Shown: positions 23,113 to 33,193 of the stretch, piece after piece
How positions within the stretch are numbered: the first letter of the stretch is position 1
Layout: the number at the start of each line of letters is the position of its first letter
Source of the DNA: Flectonema sp. DT1601
Taxonomy: Eukaryota > Euglenozoa > Diplonemea > Diplonemida > Diplonemidae
NCBI GenBank assembly: GCA_964019425.1
Contig: OZ025819.1
Location: 62,001 to 126,000, forward strand
Direction: 5' to 3'
DNA length: 64,000 bases
Notes under the pieces: model-generated
The model's database searches: none
Seen by the model: the letters and a program-made list of their open reading frames with translations, nothing else
What the model was told of the DNA's origin: nothing
Program-made: the position numbers and the translations under genes

Positions 23113-23524
23113 CTGTAAAGGGAAATATTCTCGCGGGGAAATATTCTCGCGGATTTGGGGATTTTTTTTCAAACTCGTGGGTTTTTCCCCACAAGAATAT
23201 TTCCCTGCCACAGAGGATTTTTGCGAAAGTCAGTCAGTTGATCAAGAATTCAACAAATCTTTGTGCTTTCATCGAATGTCAGGTGGAACAAAGCATTATT
23301 TACAAGCAAACACAATAAAAAACTACCATACTGCACAACAAAAATAATTTTTGCTGAAACTTTCCTTCATAGCACACATATTTTCTTCACAAAAAGGAAC
23401 AAAAAAAATGGCTGGAAAAAAGATTTGCTTGCAGGGAAATATTCCCGCGGGGAAATATTCTCGCGGATTTAGAAAAATAATAAAAACTCGCGGGTTTTTC
23501 CCCACAAGAATATTCCCTTTACAG
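23113..23524. mobile_element. 412-bp MITE with TA (or TATA) target duplication
   Basis: The ends are inverted: left CTGTAAAGGGAAATATTC, right GAATATTCCCTTTACAG, each flanked by TATA. TA targets point to a Tc1/mariner-type source, by analogy only. Inside are two ~95-bp subunits (about 23113-23216 and 23431-23524), each a near-palindrome around GGGGAAATATTCTCGCGG. The inner ends pair as GCAGGGAAATATT and AATATTTCCCTGC. No coding capacity. Confidence 0.8.
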
Positions 23525-23549
23525 TATAAAATTGACATTGGCTCTATTT

Positions 23550-24880
23550 TCGTCACATGTAAGGGTGATTCCTTTTCCTCCAATGTCCTTGGCAACACCG
23601 AACGCTTCGGGCGTCTACAAATATTGTGCTTCTTTATAACAATTCTGTTATCTCGCTTGTTCTTAATGCACGAGCCATGTCTACCGGGTTCCCTCCATAC
23701 CCTATTGTTACCCCCGAAAACGGATCGCTCTTCGAGGAATGTTTCAACAATCTTCCCATTACAATCTCGTCGATTTTCTCCCCGCTCGACATCAGACTCA
23801 TTATGTATGATATCGCTCCCCTTTTTATCGAACTGTGTCTTTCTTCCATAATCCTTCATTACTGTGTCTTTCTTCCATAATCCTTCATTACTGTGTCTTT
23901 CTTCCATAATCCTTCATTACTGTGTCTTTCTTCCATAATCCTTCATTACTGTGTCTTTCTTCCATAATACATCGAGACTCCTCGTTGACACCCTTGTCAG
24001 ACACACAAACTTTCCCAACATCTGTAACCCCTGAGCAATCTCCATTGTCAATGATCCCTTTATAACTACCCATCTGGACGGTTTGAATGGATCTTCCCTT
24101 CTTCCCTTCGGGACATCCCACCAATCCACAACTATTTCCTTCACAGAAATGAAAATGAAATTGCGACTCCCCAATTTCCATACCTCCCCCCATCTCGCTG
24201 CTGTTTTCCAGGCTATTAACAAACCCGTTCTCAGATGCACCTCCTGTCCCATTGCCCATGTGATCAAAGTAACACGGTCTTCTGCCTGTTCTAACGGAAT
24301 GGCTGCTCCGTCTGCCCTCAACGCCGCTGCCAACTGCTTCAACGTCTCGTTTGCCAAACCCATCCTCTTCAGCATCCCTGAAAAAGCTTTTGCATAAGCC
24401 AACATGCCTTGTTTTGTAGTCTTTGTCGCCGTCACAAACAAAGCCACCGTGTCCTGATTTACAGGCACCTCGTTCCGTTCTACCCAGATCAACAAACGAT
24501 CCCAAAGACACTGTCGGTTTCGCATTGTGCTTTGCGCCCAAAGATTCCCCGCAATCTTTTCCAAATTTAGTAAAGCCTCGTTTATGTCTGTGGTGTACTC
24601 CTTGTTCCGATCTCTTTGGATTCTTCTCACTTGATCCTCTATGTGGTTCCTCATAAGACTCCCGATCAAAGTTGAAACCTCGACGCCCTCTGAGTCCATT
24701 AACTTCTCTTTTAATTCCAAAATTCGATCCGGAATTATAACCATGTCTTTCGACTGCTGATTTCCTTGAGAACACACCTGCCCTGAAACCGACACCCCGG
24801 GACCCCCTAACTCCATCAAACTTGCTAAAATTTCGCGGCTCCAACACCGCTTTACTTGCATGGGGCCGACCTCGGTTCAT
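23550..24880 (-). pseudogene. Tyrosine recombinase part of the fossil
   Basis: An all-helical N-terminal half is followed by LLIAWKTAARWGEVWKL, which fits the first conserved box of tyrosine recombinases (helix ending in R-x2-E). Such enzymes integrate the circular DNA copy without an integrase. The right part overlaps the end of the gag-like frame. This is one part of the broken element above. Confidence 0.65.
23832..23968. repeat. 29-bp tandem repeat, five copies
   Basis: The monomer begins ACTGTGTCTTTCTTCC. Starts are at 23832, 23861, 23890, 23919 and 23948, and the last copy is incomplete. The copies are essentially identical, so the expansion is recent. It lies within the recombinase part of the retroelement fossil. 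Confidence 0.95.
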
Positions 24881-26145
24881 TTCTGACCTTTGCCAGCCCC
24901 TCCAACGTTTCCCTGAAACCCATAATTAGAATTGTTTCTGCCCCTAAAATTATTCTGGGGATTCCAACTGCCAAAGTTCCTCCCCTTTCCCCCTTTTCCA
25001 TTTCTCTCGTTCTTAAACTTCTTCTCTGCATCAATCTCTGCCAACTTGACCGCCTTTTCAAAAGTCTTTCCTGACTTCACTAGACGTTCTATGTCATCTG
25101 CGCTAATCCGCTTCGTTGTGTATTCCCATTTTAATATTAGGCTCTCCAAAGACTTGTTCATACTCCTAATCAAGGGTTTTGAACTCACCCAATCAGACGT
25201 TGTTGTAGCCACTGCCTGGATAGTGTCCCTTACTACACCGAATGCGTTTTTTAACTCGCGCAACTCACGCGTTTCCAATTTGCCACTATGGGCCGACCAG
25301 TATTTACTTTCGAGTTTCGATAATAATCTATCGGCATAACCCTGTACCAGAATTTCCCTCCATTGCAACATGTTTGTTGCATCTGCTGCCAACTCGAGTT
25401 CTATACACTCGACATTCTCCGGCGATAACAAGCACACTTCTGCTCCTTTCCTTCTCAGCATGTCATCCCTTTGTTGAATCTGGACTTGACACATCTGCTG
25501 GTTCTGTGCCAACAAGGTTAACACACTCGTCAATGTCGGGTCCACGCCTTGCGAGACCTGCTGCTGCTGCGCTTGTTGGGATTGTTGTGCTTGATGGGGA
25601 TATTGTGCCGCTTGTTGTGATAGCATCAACGCCATCCTCATCTCCATTTCCTCGACTTTTTTATTCATGGAAGTAAATTTTTCATCGTTTTCCTGCAATG
25701 TCCGCTCCGCCCACATGTTCCAATAAACATCCTTTGACACCACATGTGCATATTCAAATCCCAAATGGGGAAAATCAAAAGTTTCATCTGCACCGGAGTG
25801 CTGATATACCCCCCTTAATAAACTTGTCGTTCTGGACAATGTTACTTTATACTTTAATGTCTCCCCAATTTTTTCCGAAGATAATAAACCGCAATACCAT
25901 ATCCATTCCGTCCCGCCTTCACGACGCATTAAATACACAGCTTCTCTTCCCACTAAAGCAAGCGCATTCTCTCGCATCAAATCATGCGACATTTTCGTTG
26001 AAGAATCCCAAAAGGTTCCCGCTTCACCGAACGTAGCCCTGGGAGAATGCGCTCTCACGCTTCTCATTTCTTCCATCGCAATTGATGTTGGGTCCATAGC
26101 AGCCTCAACATGCGGAATCTCTACTATTGGTGGACTTGAGGACAT
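24877..26145 (-). CDS. gag-like part of the tyrosine-recombinase element fossil
   Basis: 422 codons. The middle (~residues 160-215) is a Gln/Ala-rich coiled-coil-like stretch and the last ~50 residues are basic and Gly/Asn-rich, as in nucleic-acid-binding tails of gag-like proteins. The gag call rests on position ahead of the recombinase and on this composition; no sequence family is recognised. Confidence 0.5.
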   Translation of the reverse strand: MSSSPPIVEIPHVEAAMDPTSIAMEEMRSVRAHSPRATFGEAGTFWDSSTKMSHDLMRENALALVGREAVYLMRREGGTEWIWYCGLLSSEKIGETLKYKVTLSRTTSLLRGVYQHSGADETFDFPHLGFEYAHVVSKDVYWNMWAERTLQENDEKFTSMNKKVEEMEMRMALMLSQQAAQYPHQAQQSQQAQQQQVSQGVDPTLTSVLTLLAQNQQMCQVQIQQRDDMLRRKGAEVCLLSPENVECIELELAADATNMLQWREILVQGYADRLLSKLESKYWSAHSGKLETRELRELKNAFGVVRDTIQAVATTTSDWVSSKPLIRSMNKSLESLILKWEYTTKRISADDIERLVKSGKTFEKAVKLAEIDAEKKFKNERNGKGGKGRNFGSWNPQNNFRGRNNSNYGFQGNVGGAGKGQK

Positions 26146-26550
26146 TTAAAAAGTTTAAAGTTTTAAGTAAATAAGCAAAATTTGCTAAGGAAAGGAATAC
26201 AATGTTAAGTGTTTAGCGAATAGATAAACAAACGGCTTCCAGAGCACAGAGCAAATCATCGCAACAGAGCCGTTCAGTCCAAGCATTGCATAGAACCCAA
26301 AGTATTAAGTTCAGAGTGCATTTTAATTAAGGGAGGGATATTTTTCTTTCCGTTCCGATAGGAGCGGGAAGAGAGAATGTAATAAATAATTTTCGACGTA
26401 CCATTTTTTTTTTTTTTTTGATACTGGATATATTGTGATACAGAGAAGGTTAATTCTCTGTTCACTCGATATCCTGTTAATGAGCGGGGTAAGTTGACCC
26501 CAATAGGTTCGTTCATAAATAGAAAGGAATACAAGAGAGAAACAGAAGAC
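26146..26550. other. Upstream flank of the retroelement fossil, unassigned
   Basis: This is AT-rich sequence without a gene. It may be the leader of the fossil, but no terminal repeat confirms that. A 14-base string at about 26307 (AGTTCAGAGTGCAT) also occurs in the 1.36-kb repeat unit, for example near 30683, perhaps by chance. Confidence 0.4.
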
Positions 26551-27926
26551 TGAGGCGATCGGCAGGGTGGAGGTGTTCACGATTTTTCACTTTGCTACAC
26601 GAAAATACACGATTTTTCACGATTTTTCACGATTTTTCACGATTTTTCACGATTTTTCACTTAATTTTTTGCTGCTTTCTGGTAGTGAAATCCCGTGAAA
26701 ATGTGTGAAAATGTGTGAAAATGTGTGAAAATGTGTGAAAATGTGTGAAAATGTGTGAATTCTAGTGAAAAAAGTGAGTGATATCCAGATGGTACCGTTG
26801 GTGCTGTGCAATGTCAAACCTGTTCAGTTTGCCATACATGTCACTTTGACAACTAAATGGGCATCGCTTGTGCCCAGTGACCCATCACCCTTCCTGACCA
26901 TCGCTTGTGGTGAGGTTCCGGACTTTGGACCGGCGCATCGCGTGTGCGGTGGGTTTAATCACTGAGGGGGCTCATTCTCGTTCAGACTGTTCTGTTCTGT
27001 AACAACCCGACCATGATCATTCAGCAAATATGAGATGTCAATTGTGGCTGCCTCCGACATGTCACGTGCAACCGCTGCCCAAAACTGGAGAAGTTGTCGC
27101 GGAGTGCGATGCTCCCGGGAGAATGAGATGAGACGTCTGAGCACACCATTCACAATACTATATTGTGCACACATGAACTCCATGATGTTGCCCATTTCCT
27201 CGTTACTGAGAGACATCAGGTAAGCGTATGCCCGCCTGCGACGATGAGAGTACTTGATGAGGCGCTTGTTGCGCTGCAAGAATGTGAGAACCCACCTGAG
27301 GAATGGAATACCTCGAAGCGGGCATGATAACACATAGCATGCAAATGCTAAGGTTCCGAAGCGCCCATTCGTAACCTTCTCTTTAAATGGGCACGCCCTA
27401 AAAGAGATGCGGTGCTTGTTGCGAAGCAAGTAAGCAAACGACCGATTCCCACGTATGAACAAGCACAGATGTTGTGTCACTTACCAGGCAGAAGGTACTC
27501 TCCCGGTTGTGAATGAGGAACACACAATCCTGCACATACAACTCGATGGAACCCACCACTTCAACGATCACCACACATGCCTATCAACCCACCTGTGCTA
27601 GAATAGTTCAGCAACCACATGAAACTGTAACAAGAGCTGGATTAAAGAGAAGTAGTATTAACAATAAACTGTAGAGAACGATAGGATTAACAAGCACCGA
27701 TGACAACTACGAAGCAGTGCAGTTCAGGCCCCCCCTGAGTAGTTTTTTTTACCAAACCACAAATCTCAATATCAAAATTCACGATTATTCACGAAAATTC
27801 ACGATTTTTCACCATGCTTTTTGGCAGTGAATTTTCGTGAATATTCGTGATAGGTAGTGACAACTCGTGACAAACCGTGAAGGATCGTGAAAATTCGTGA
27901 AACCTCCACCCCTGCCGATCGCCTCA
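26551..27926. mobile_element. Unclassified TIR DNA transposon, copy 1 (1,376 bp, internally deleted)
   Basis: Both ends read TGAGGCGATCGGCAGGG going inward, then TGGAGGT and TTCACGA. Subterminal zones are full of short repeats: CACGATTTTT tandem copies and GTGAAAATGT copies on the left, TTCACGA/TCGTGAA on the right. Copy 2 shares both ends and subterminal zones but is three times longer. I find no target duplication: flanks are AGAAGAC and TTTTAAA. Subterminal repeat clusters are usual transposase-binding sites. The superfamily is not recognised; no DDE core is visible. Confidence 0.8.
26959..27480 (-). CDS. Remnant ORF inside TIR transposon copy 1, unknown
   Basis: 173 codons with an Arg-rich helical middle (NKRLIKYSHRRRRAYAYLM). 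It begins near FIRGNRSFAYLLRN, a segment also found in copy 2 on the same strand near 31360-31410 (FIRGNRSFAYSLR), so both derive from one longer element gene. No domain recognised. Probably a fragment of the autonomous element's protein. Confidence 0.4.
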   Translation of the reverse strand: MTQHLCLFIRGNRSFAYLLRNKHRISFRACPFKEKVTNGRFGTLAFACYVLSCPLRGIPFLRWVLTFLQRNKRLIKYSHRRRRAYAYLMSLSNEEMGNIMEFMCAQYSIVNGVLRRLISFSREHRTPRQLLQFWAAVARDMSEAATIDISYLLNDHGRVVTEQNSLNENEPPQ

Positions 27927-28022
27927 TTTTAAAAAAGAAATGATCAGAAGAAACAAACAGTTTGCGAGTCTTTGCTCGCCGCGTCATAGTCACAAACGGG
28001 AGGTGTCGTTACTCACCTTGGA
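27927..28022. other. Unassigned 96 bp between TIR transposon and LINE fragment
   Basis: This short sequence links the right end of TIR copy 1 to the LINE fragment. It matches nothing else I noticed in the window. Confidence 0.4.
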
Positions 28023-28361
28023 GGCGTCGACTTTTTTTAAAAAAATTCTGGTAAAAGTGGTCAGGCGCTCTCGCAATTTCTGTTCTTTGGCGTTCGGCTC
28101 AAACCAACGCCCGAGGTATTTGAACTCTCCAGCTTCCTGGAGATTCGTAATCGGAACATTGTTAATCTTCAGGTCCGGGTTAGCTGGTTTCCCTTGTACA
28201 AAGCTGTGGGCAATGCATTTCTGGGTTTCGCTTTCATACCACGAGACCAGGAAAGAAACTGTTCAAGCGACTTGATTAGCAATTTTGCCCCCGCCTTTGA
28301 TGACGTGGTAAGTTGTAAATCATCAGCAAAAGCTGCAACTAATAGTTGGAGGGATTTATTG
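28023..28361 (-). pseudogene. LINE reverse-transcriptase fragment
   Basis: The reverse complement of ~340 bp of the LINE at 45348-45688, nearly identical, covering the FADD active-site motif and the start of the thumb. The plus-strand reading of 27940-28275 is its antisense shadow. It is cut on the left at a CGTCGAC junction and on the right by insertion of TIR transposon copy 2 at TTTATTG. Confidence 0.9.
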
Positions 28362-28934
28362 TGAGGCGATCGGCAGGGTGGAGGTGTTCACGATTTTTCA
28401 CTTTGCTACACGAAAATTCACGATTTTTCACGATTTTTCCGATTTTTCACTTAATTTTTTGCTGCTTTTTGGTAGTGAAATCCTGTGAAAATGTGTGAAT
28501 TCTAGTGAAAAAAGTGAGTGATATCCAGATGGTACCGTTGGTGCTGGTGTGCTGTGCGATGTCAAACCTGTTCAGTTTGCCATACGTCATGTCACTTTGA
28601 CAACTAAATGGGCATCGCTTGTGCCCAGTGACCCATCACCCTTCCTGACCATCGCTTGTGGTGAGGTTCCGGACTTTGGACCGGCGCATCGCGTGTGCGG
28701 TGGGTTTAATCACTGAGGGGGCTCATTCTCGTTCAGACTGTTCTGTTCTGTGGTGTCTTTCCATTACTCCTCCCATCTCTGCCAGGAGACAGCCTGACAA
28801 CCTATATTGATATTGCTTGAGAGACAATGAGAGGTAATTCATTGGGGTAGAAACAAGTGAGTGTAATCATTGGGTTCCAAGCTGATGATAATTTTTTTGG
28901 TTAAATAAATAAAAAATCCAAAGAGCAACTGTTG

Positions 28935-29659
28935 TCATTGCTCAACCTTGGGATTCTTGCATGCCGGTTCTGCAGCCTTCTTTTTCTTCGCCTCTGCAGC
29001 CTTCTTCCTGGCTGCATCCCTTGCTTCCTCCTTCGCCTTCTTGGCAGCCGCCTTCTCCTTTCGTGCCTCCTCTTTTCGCTGAGCAGTTTTTTCTTGTGCA
29101 ACTTTCCTGGCAGCAGCATTTTCTGCTGCTTTCGCTGCTTTCGCTTGGGTCAGTGTGGCGGACTGCTGGGGCACCGGGAGGGAGAGGGGGTCACGCAACT
29201 TTAGCTTGGTGGGGAGCTCCAGCGCAAAGCATTCAACAACAGAGAAAATGAATGCCCCGCGCTGGGACTTGGTTGGGGGGTTAGGTAGGGATGGTGCGTC
29301 CACCGGGATGATGCTGGCATCAGGCTTGGTGAGCATGGGGTCATCGGGGACATCGCTCTTCAGCTTAGAGACCTGAATGTGGTTCACATGGGAGAGGGCG
29401 TGGTTGACCTGCCTATTGACTTCCAGCAGGCGGGCGTGGTGAGGGGAGACTGTGTCACCGCAATAGCAGCAACGAAAAATACCCTTTCCCCCCAAGGGTT
29501 CCAGCATGTAGAACCATCTACCTGGAAGCTCGGTATCGAGCAATGCAAAAATCTTTTCCCAATAATCGAGGTGACAGTGGCCTGATCTTCTGGCCTGGCT
29601 GTCCTGAACTTTCTGCCGGTTAATCTTTTTGAAATGTTCTGTTGTGTTACCCTCAACAA
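28935..29659 (-). pseudogene. 3' part of TIR-transposon gene: Cys/His motif and Lys/Ala-rich coiled-coil tail
   Basis: The minus-strand frame runs from the edge of the inserted repeat. It reads through DYWEKIFALLD, then FRCCYCGDTVSPHH with further spaced His residues (zinc-binding look), a Pro-rich linker, and a ~75-residue Ala/Lys/Glu-rich segment that should form a charged coiled coil. The true start is unknown because the 1.36-kb repeat interrupts it. Function unknown; a DNA- or RNA-binding accessory or the C-terminus of the transposase are both possible. Confidence 0.5.
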
Positions 29660-29660
29660 G

Positions 29661-31287
29661 GAGTTGAATTTCCAGGTGAGATTTGGACTGTTAGCTTTTG
29701 GCTAAGGCCCTCCCTGAAGAGCAAGAACAAAAAAACTACTCACACCTGAAGAAAACATACACAAAGAACACACTGTAAGCTGTGTGTGTATTTTGTGTTT
29801 GTCACAACAGGAGAGAAAAGAAAGAATGTCAAGGTTGGTCACCTTGCCTATCAACGCACAACATTGGTGGTCTCTACTAGACCCTGAGTGATCCCACTGG
29901 ATCTCTCATCGTTCATAGTACCCTATGTGAAGTTATAAAATCAAAGGTAAACTATGAACTACAAATGACTTAGCCTGTTATTATAATGCCACAGGCAGGC
30001 CCTGCATTCAGCAACTATCCAGCAGTGCTTGGATGTCCTGATCTTCTTCTAAAGAAAAGAAAGAAAAACAAAACTGTAGCTGGGATCACTCAGGATCAAC
30101 AGACTACCAATGCTACCTGTTGTACTTGCTCACTATGGGGGGTGATGCCAAACACCCAGAAGTACTTAACTACTTTCCTTCTTGCTGCCCAGGAGTTTCT
30201 GACCAGAACTAATAGAAAATAAAAAGTAGATGGGAAACAATAAAAAGTAAAATGGATATAACTGAAGTTAAACAAGACAAATGAAGTAACAGACCAGAAC
30301 AGAAAGAGAATTGTAATAGAAGATTACAAATAAAAAAATGCAAGTATCAACACATGATCAGGATACACCAGCAGCTAACAAACAACATAAAATTGAAGAT
30401 CAGTTGCCAGAGTATTTCAACCATGGTAGAATACTCGCCCCTCTGGCAGGGATTATCCCAGACTTGTCCTTTAATTTAGTTGGACACCATGGCTTACAAC
30501 CCTTCCAGAGGGAAGCACCATTATGACTTCTATTTTTTTTCTTCAAGAAAATCATAAGGTGGGAACAAAGAAAAATGCTAAGAGGAACCCCCTATTAACA
30601 CCTAAGACATCTAAACTGCAGCCCAGCCTATGCCCAATGCACTAACAGGTCATTCCCTCACACTCAGATCAAAAAATCAAAGTTCAGAGTGCATCTTAGC
30701 GTGAATGAGAGAATTTCCTCCCGCTTATTTTGAACAAAAGGGATAGGAGAAGGGATAGAAAACGAACATAAAAATAAAATTCTAAGTGAGAAACACTTAG
30801 CAGAAACACTTAGCAGCTTTTAAGGAGCTGAAAAGCAAAAAAAAAATCTAAGTGAGAAACACTTAGTAGAAACAATTTGTAGCTAATTAAGCTGAAAATA
30901 AAAAAATAAAAAATTTCTAAGTGAAAAATACTTAGCAACTTTTAGAACAAATATTTCAGTAAATAACCTGTAATGATTAAACCATTACAAGTTTGATGCC
31001 AAAACTGACAAGGACTGAGTTGAATTTCCAGGTGAGATTTGGACTGTTAGCTTTTGGCTAAGGCCCTCCCTGAAGAGCAAGAACAAAAAAACTACTCACA
31101 CCTGAAGAAAACATACACAAAGAACACACTGTAAGCTGTGTGTGTATTTTGTGTTTGTCACAACAGGAGAGAAAAGAAAGAATGTCAAGGTTGGTCACCT
31201 TGCCTATCAACGCACAACATTGGTGGTCTCTACTAGACCCTGAGTGATCCCACTGGATCTCTCATCGTTCATAGTACCCTATGTGAA
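29661..31287 (+). repeat. 1.36-kb repeat unit ('C unit'), ~1.2 copies, inserted in TIR transposon
   Basis: One full unit (29661-31016) plus ~270 bp of a second. The unit starts TTGAATTTCCAGGTGAG. It contains repeated hairpins CTAAGTGAGAAACACTTAG, a CAAGGT/ACCTTG hairpin (loop TGGTC), and a CTGTAATG/CATTACA stem. Short frames of 62 and 78 codons recur in all units, but the units are too alike to show coding constraint. Further copies are at 46444-48413 (same orientation) and 56684-61925 (inverted). Confidence 0.9.
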
Positions 31288-31318
31288 AAACACAATGAAG
31301 CAGTTGAACGTGTGTCCT

Positions 31319-32148
31319 CTAACCAAGACAACGCCCCTGCCAAGGCACCTGTAAAATCAACCCCCCTCTCAATGAGTAAGCAAACGACCGATTCCCACGT
31401 ATGAAGCACAGCGTTGCTATTGAACGGAGGAAGTCACTGAGGCCAAAGTACTTCGCAATCCAGGAGGCAATGCAATGAACTCGGTGTGTAGGCTCCGGGA
31501 TGAGGCAGATATTGCCATCTTGGTCAAATAATTTAAACCCCCTGTATTCTGATCCACCCCGATCACTGAGCGCAGAGGTAATCGTGCAAGTTGACAGAGG
31601 TGGTGGTGCCGGATCAGTGATTAAGATTCCGAGCTGCTGGAAGTGGTGCAGCGCACGTCGTAGTGTGTCACAGAATGATTGAGCTTGGTGGCTCTGTGTC
31701 AGTCTGCATGCAAGACTATAGCATGCAGTCGTAGCTGTAGCAGCAGTGATGTGTAGCGCTGACGAGTTTTCTGTCACAGATGTTGCGTCACTGACTGCAT
31801 AACTGACGTATTCAAGACCATGAAGCTGGCGGGTAAACTGCGGAATGCGGCGCATGGCGATGTGCTGCAAGAGGATCGGGACAACTTCGTACTTGGTGGT
31901 TGTGGGCGGTGATGCAGGGTCCCAGCAACAGTGTATTGCAATACACCGTCAGCCTCACCAATCTTCTCATCGCACCAGATCAGCATGCCATCCGTGCCAG
32001 CAACACGAGCCCTAACCTCCAAGTCATCTTCAACTTCTAGTCCCATACCACCCAATACATCTAACAGCTTTGATCTGCTAGTCACATACAGCAAGATCTC
32101 TGCTGGCAAGGAATCGCGAAGTTGCACTGTTACTCTTACGAGAGCCAT
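31319..32148 (-). pseudogene. 5' part of TIR-transposon gene, frameshifted
   Basis: The minus strand opens at 32148 (MALVRVTVQLRDSLPAE, 124 codons) and continues in another frame from about 31870 to 31319 (183 codons), so a frameshift lies in the ~31775-31930 overlap. The second frame ends near FIRGNRSFAYSLR, shared with copy 1. Composition looks protein-like (even codon use, alternating hydrophobic pattern) but I recognise no domain. It starts ~425 bp inside the element's right end, as expected for the first exon or ORF. Confidence 0.5.
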
Positions 32149-32573
32149 GTGAATGCATTACCACAATAAACTTTAGAGAACGATAGGATTAACAAGCACC
32201 ACCACTTCAACGATCACCACACATGCCTATCAACCCACCTAGTTCAGCAACCACATGAAACTGTAACAAGAGCTGGATTAAAGAGAAGTAGTATTAACAA
32301 TAAACTGTAGAGAACGATAGGATTAACAAGCACCGATGACAACTACGAAGCAGTGCAGTTCAGGCCCCCCCTGAGTAGTTTTTTTTACCAAACCACAAAT
32401 CTCAATATCAAAATTCACGAAAATTCACGATTATTCACGAAAATTCACGATTTTTCACCATGCTTTTTGGCAGTGAATTTTCGTGAATTTTCGTGATAGG
32501 TAGTGACAACTCGTGACAAACCGTGAAGGATCGTGAAAATTCGTGAAACCTCCACCCCTGCCGATCGCCTCAT

Positions 32574-32602
32574 TCTGTACTTCTGTACTTCTGTACTTCT
32601 GT
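32574..32602. repeat. 9-bp microsatellite at module boundary
   Basis: Three copies of TCTGTACTT lie between the TIR transposon end and the first satellite head. Confidence 0.85.
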
Positions 32603-32798
32603 GAATTCGATAGAGTGGGAAGTAACGGACTGGGAGCTTTTGGCTCCTGCCCTATTCCCGATGTAAACTTTCTTTTTATTTTTTTTTTTTTTTTTTTAAC
32701 AGGCCCAGAGGGCGACAATGACTGTTGCTGACCAAGGAATAATATTCAAATGAATTTTCGTTTCAAAGAAACGAACAGAATTAAGAGAGAGGCAGAGA

Positions 32799-32831
<33 letters not shown>

Positions 32832-33013
32832 AAAAAATATGAAGAGGAAATAATCAAACATGAAAAAAATAAAAAAAAAAAAAAAAATATAAATAAAAAA
32901 CGTTGTATGAAAAAGGAAAAAAAAGAAAAAAAAAAAAAAAAAAAGACCAGAAAAGGAAAGAGAAAATGAAAAGGTATAATATTATTGTGGGGATATTAGG
33001 ATAGCAGGGAGAT

Positions 33014-33017
<4 letters not shown>
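32603..33017 (+). repeat. Satellite module head 1
   Basis: ~400-bp non-tandem leader that starts GAATTCGATAGAG (GAATTTCGATA in the others). It contains a GGAGC/GCTCC hairpin (loop TTTTG), a long T run ending AACAG then G, a perfect TTCGTTTC/GAAACGAA hairpin, A-rich tracts, and ends at GGGAGATGCTC before the array. Other heads: 35727-36134 (inverted), 40011-40407, 48414-48813, 57549-57976. Confidence 0.9.
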
Positions 33018-33051
<34 letters not shown>

Positions 33052-33159
33052 ATTTAAAAAAAGGAAACAATCAGTTTAGCGTCTCGATCGGGACGGAAAA
33101 TAGAAATTAATCGACATAGTCGATCGATAGAAAAAAAAACAATGATAACATTGTTTATT

Positions 33160-33193
<34 letters not shown>

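Larger units (their letters stand above)
22171..26145 (-). mobile_element. Fossil tyrosine-recombinase retrotransposon, VIPER-like order
   Basis: Parts in transcription order on the minus strand: gag-like protein (24877-26145), tyrosine recombinase (about 23550-24880), reverse transcriptase with the start of an RNase H-like region (22171 to about 23110). DIRS and Ngaro elements place the recombinase last; gag, recombinase, RT is the order known for VIPER. The copy is broken, with several breaks, and is cut off at 22170 where the tandem array begins. A 412-bp MITE has inserted between the recombinase and RT parts. No terminal repeats were found in the window. It looks moderately old; the gag-like frame is the best preserved part. 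Confidence 0.75.
28362..32572. mobile_element. Unclassified TIR DNA transposon, copy 2 (4,211 bp, carries genes and an insertion)
   Basis: It has the same TGAGGCGATCGGCAGGG ends and TTCACGA subterminal clusters as copy 1. The interior holds minus-strand coding pieces at 31319-32148 and 28935-29659, separated by an inserted 1.36-kb repeat unit (29661-31287). No target duplication is visible: left flank LINE sequence TTTATTG, right flank TTCTGTAC. The right flank is not LINE, so the far side has been rearranged or deleted since insertion. Confidence 0.8.

Noticed and set aside
23832-23968. 29-bp repeats as a CRISPR array
   Set aside because: The copies are contiguous with no spacers; it is a simple tandem repeat.
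27940-28275. 111-codon plus-strand frame as a gene
   Set aside because: It is antisense to the LINE RT fragment; the same shadow appears opposite 45336-45689.
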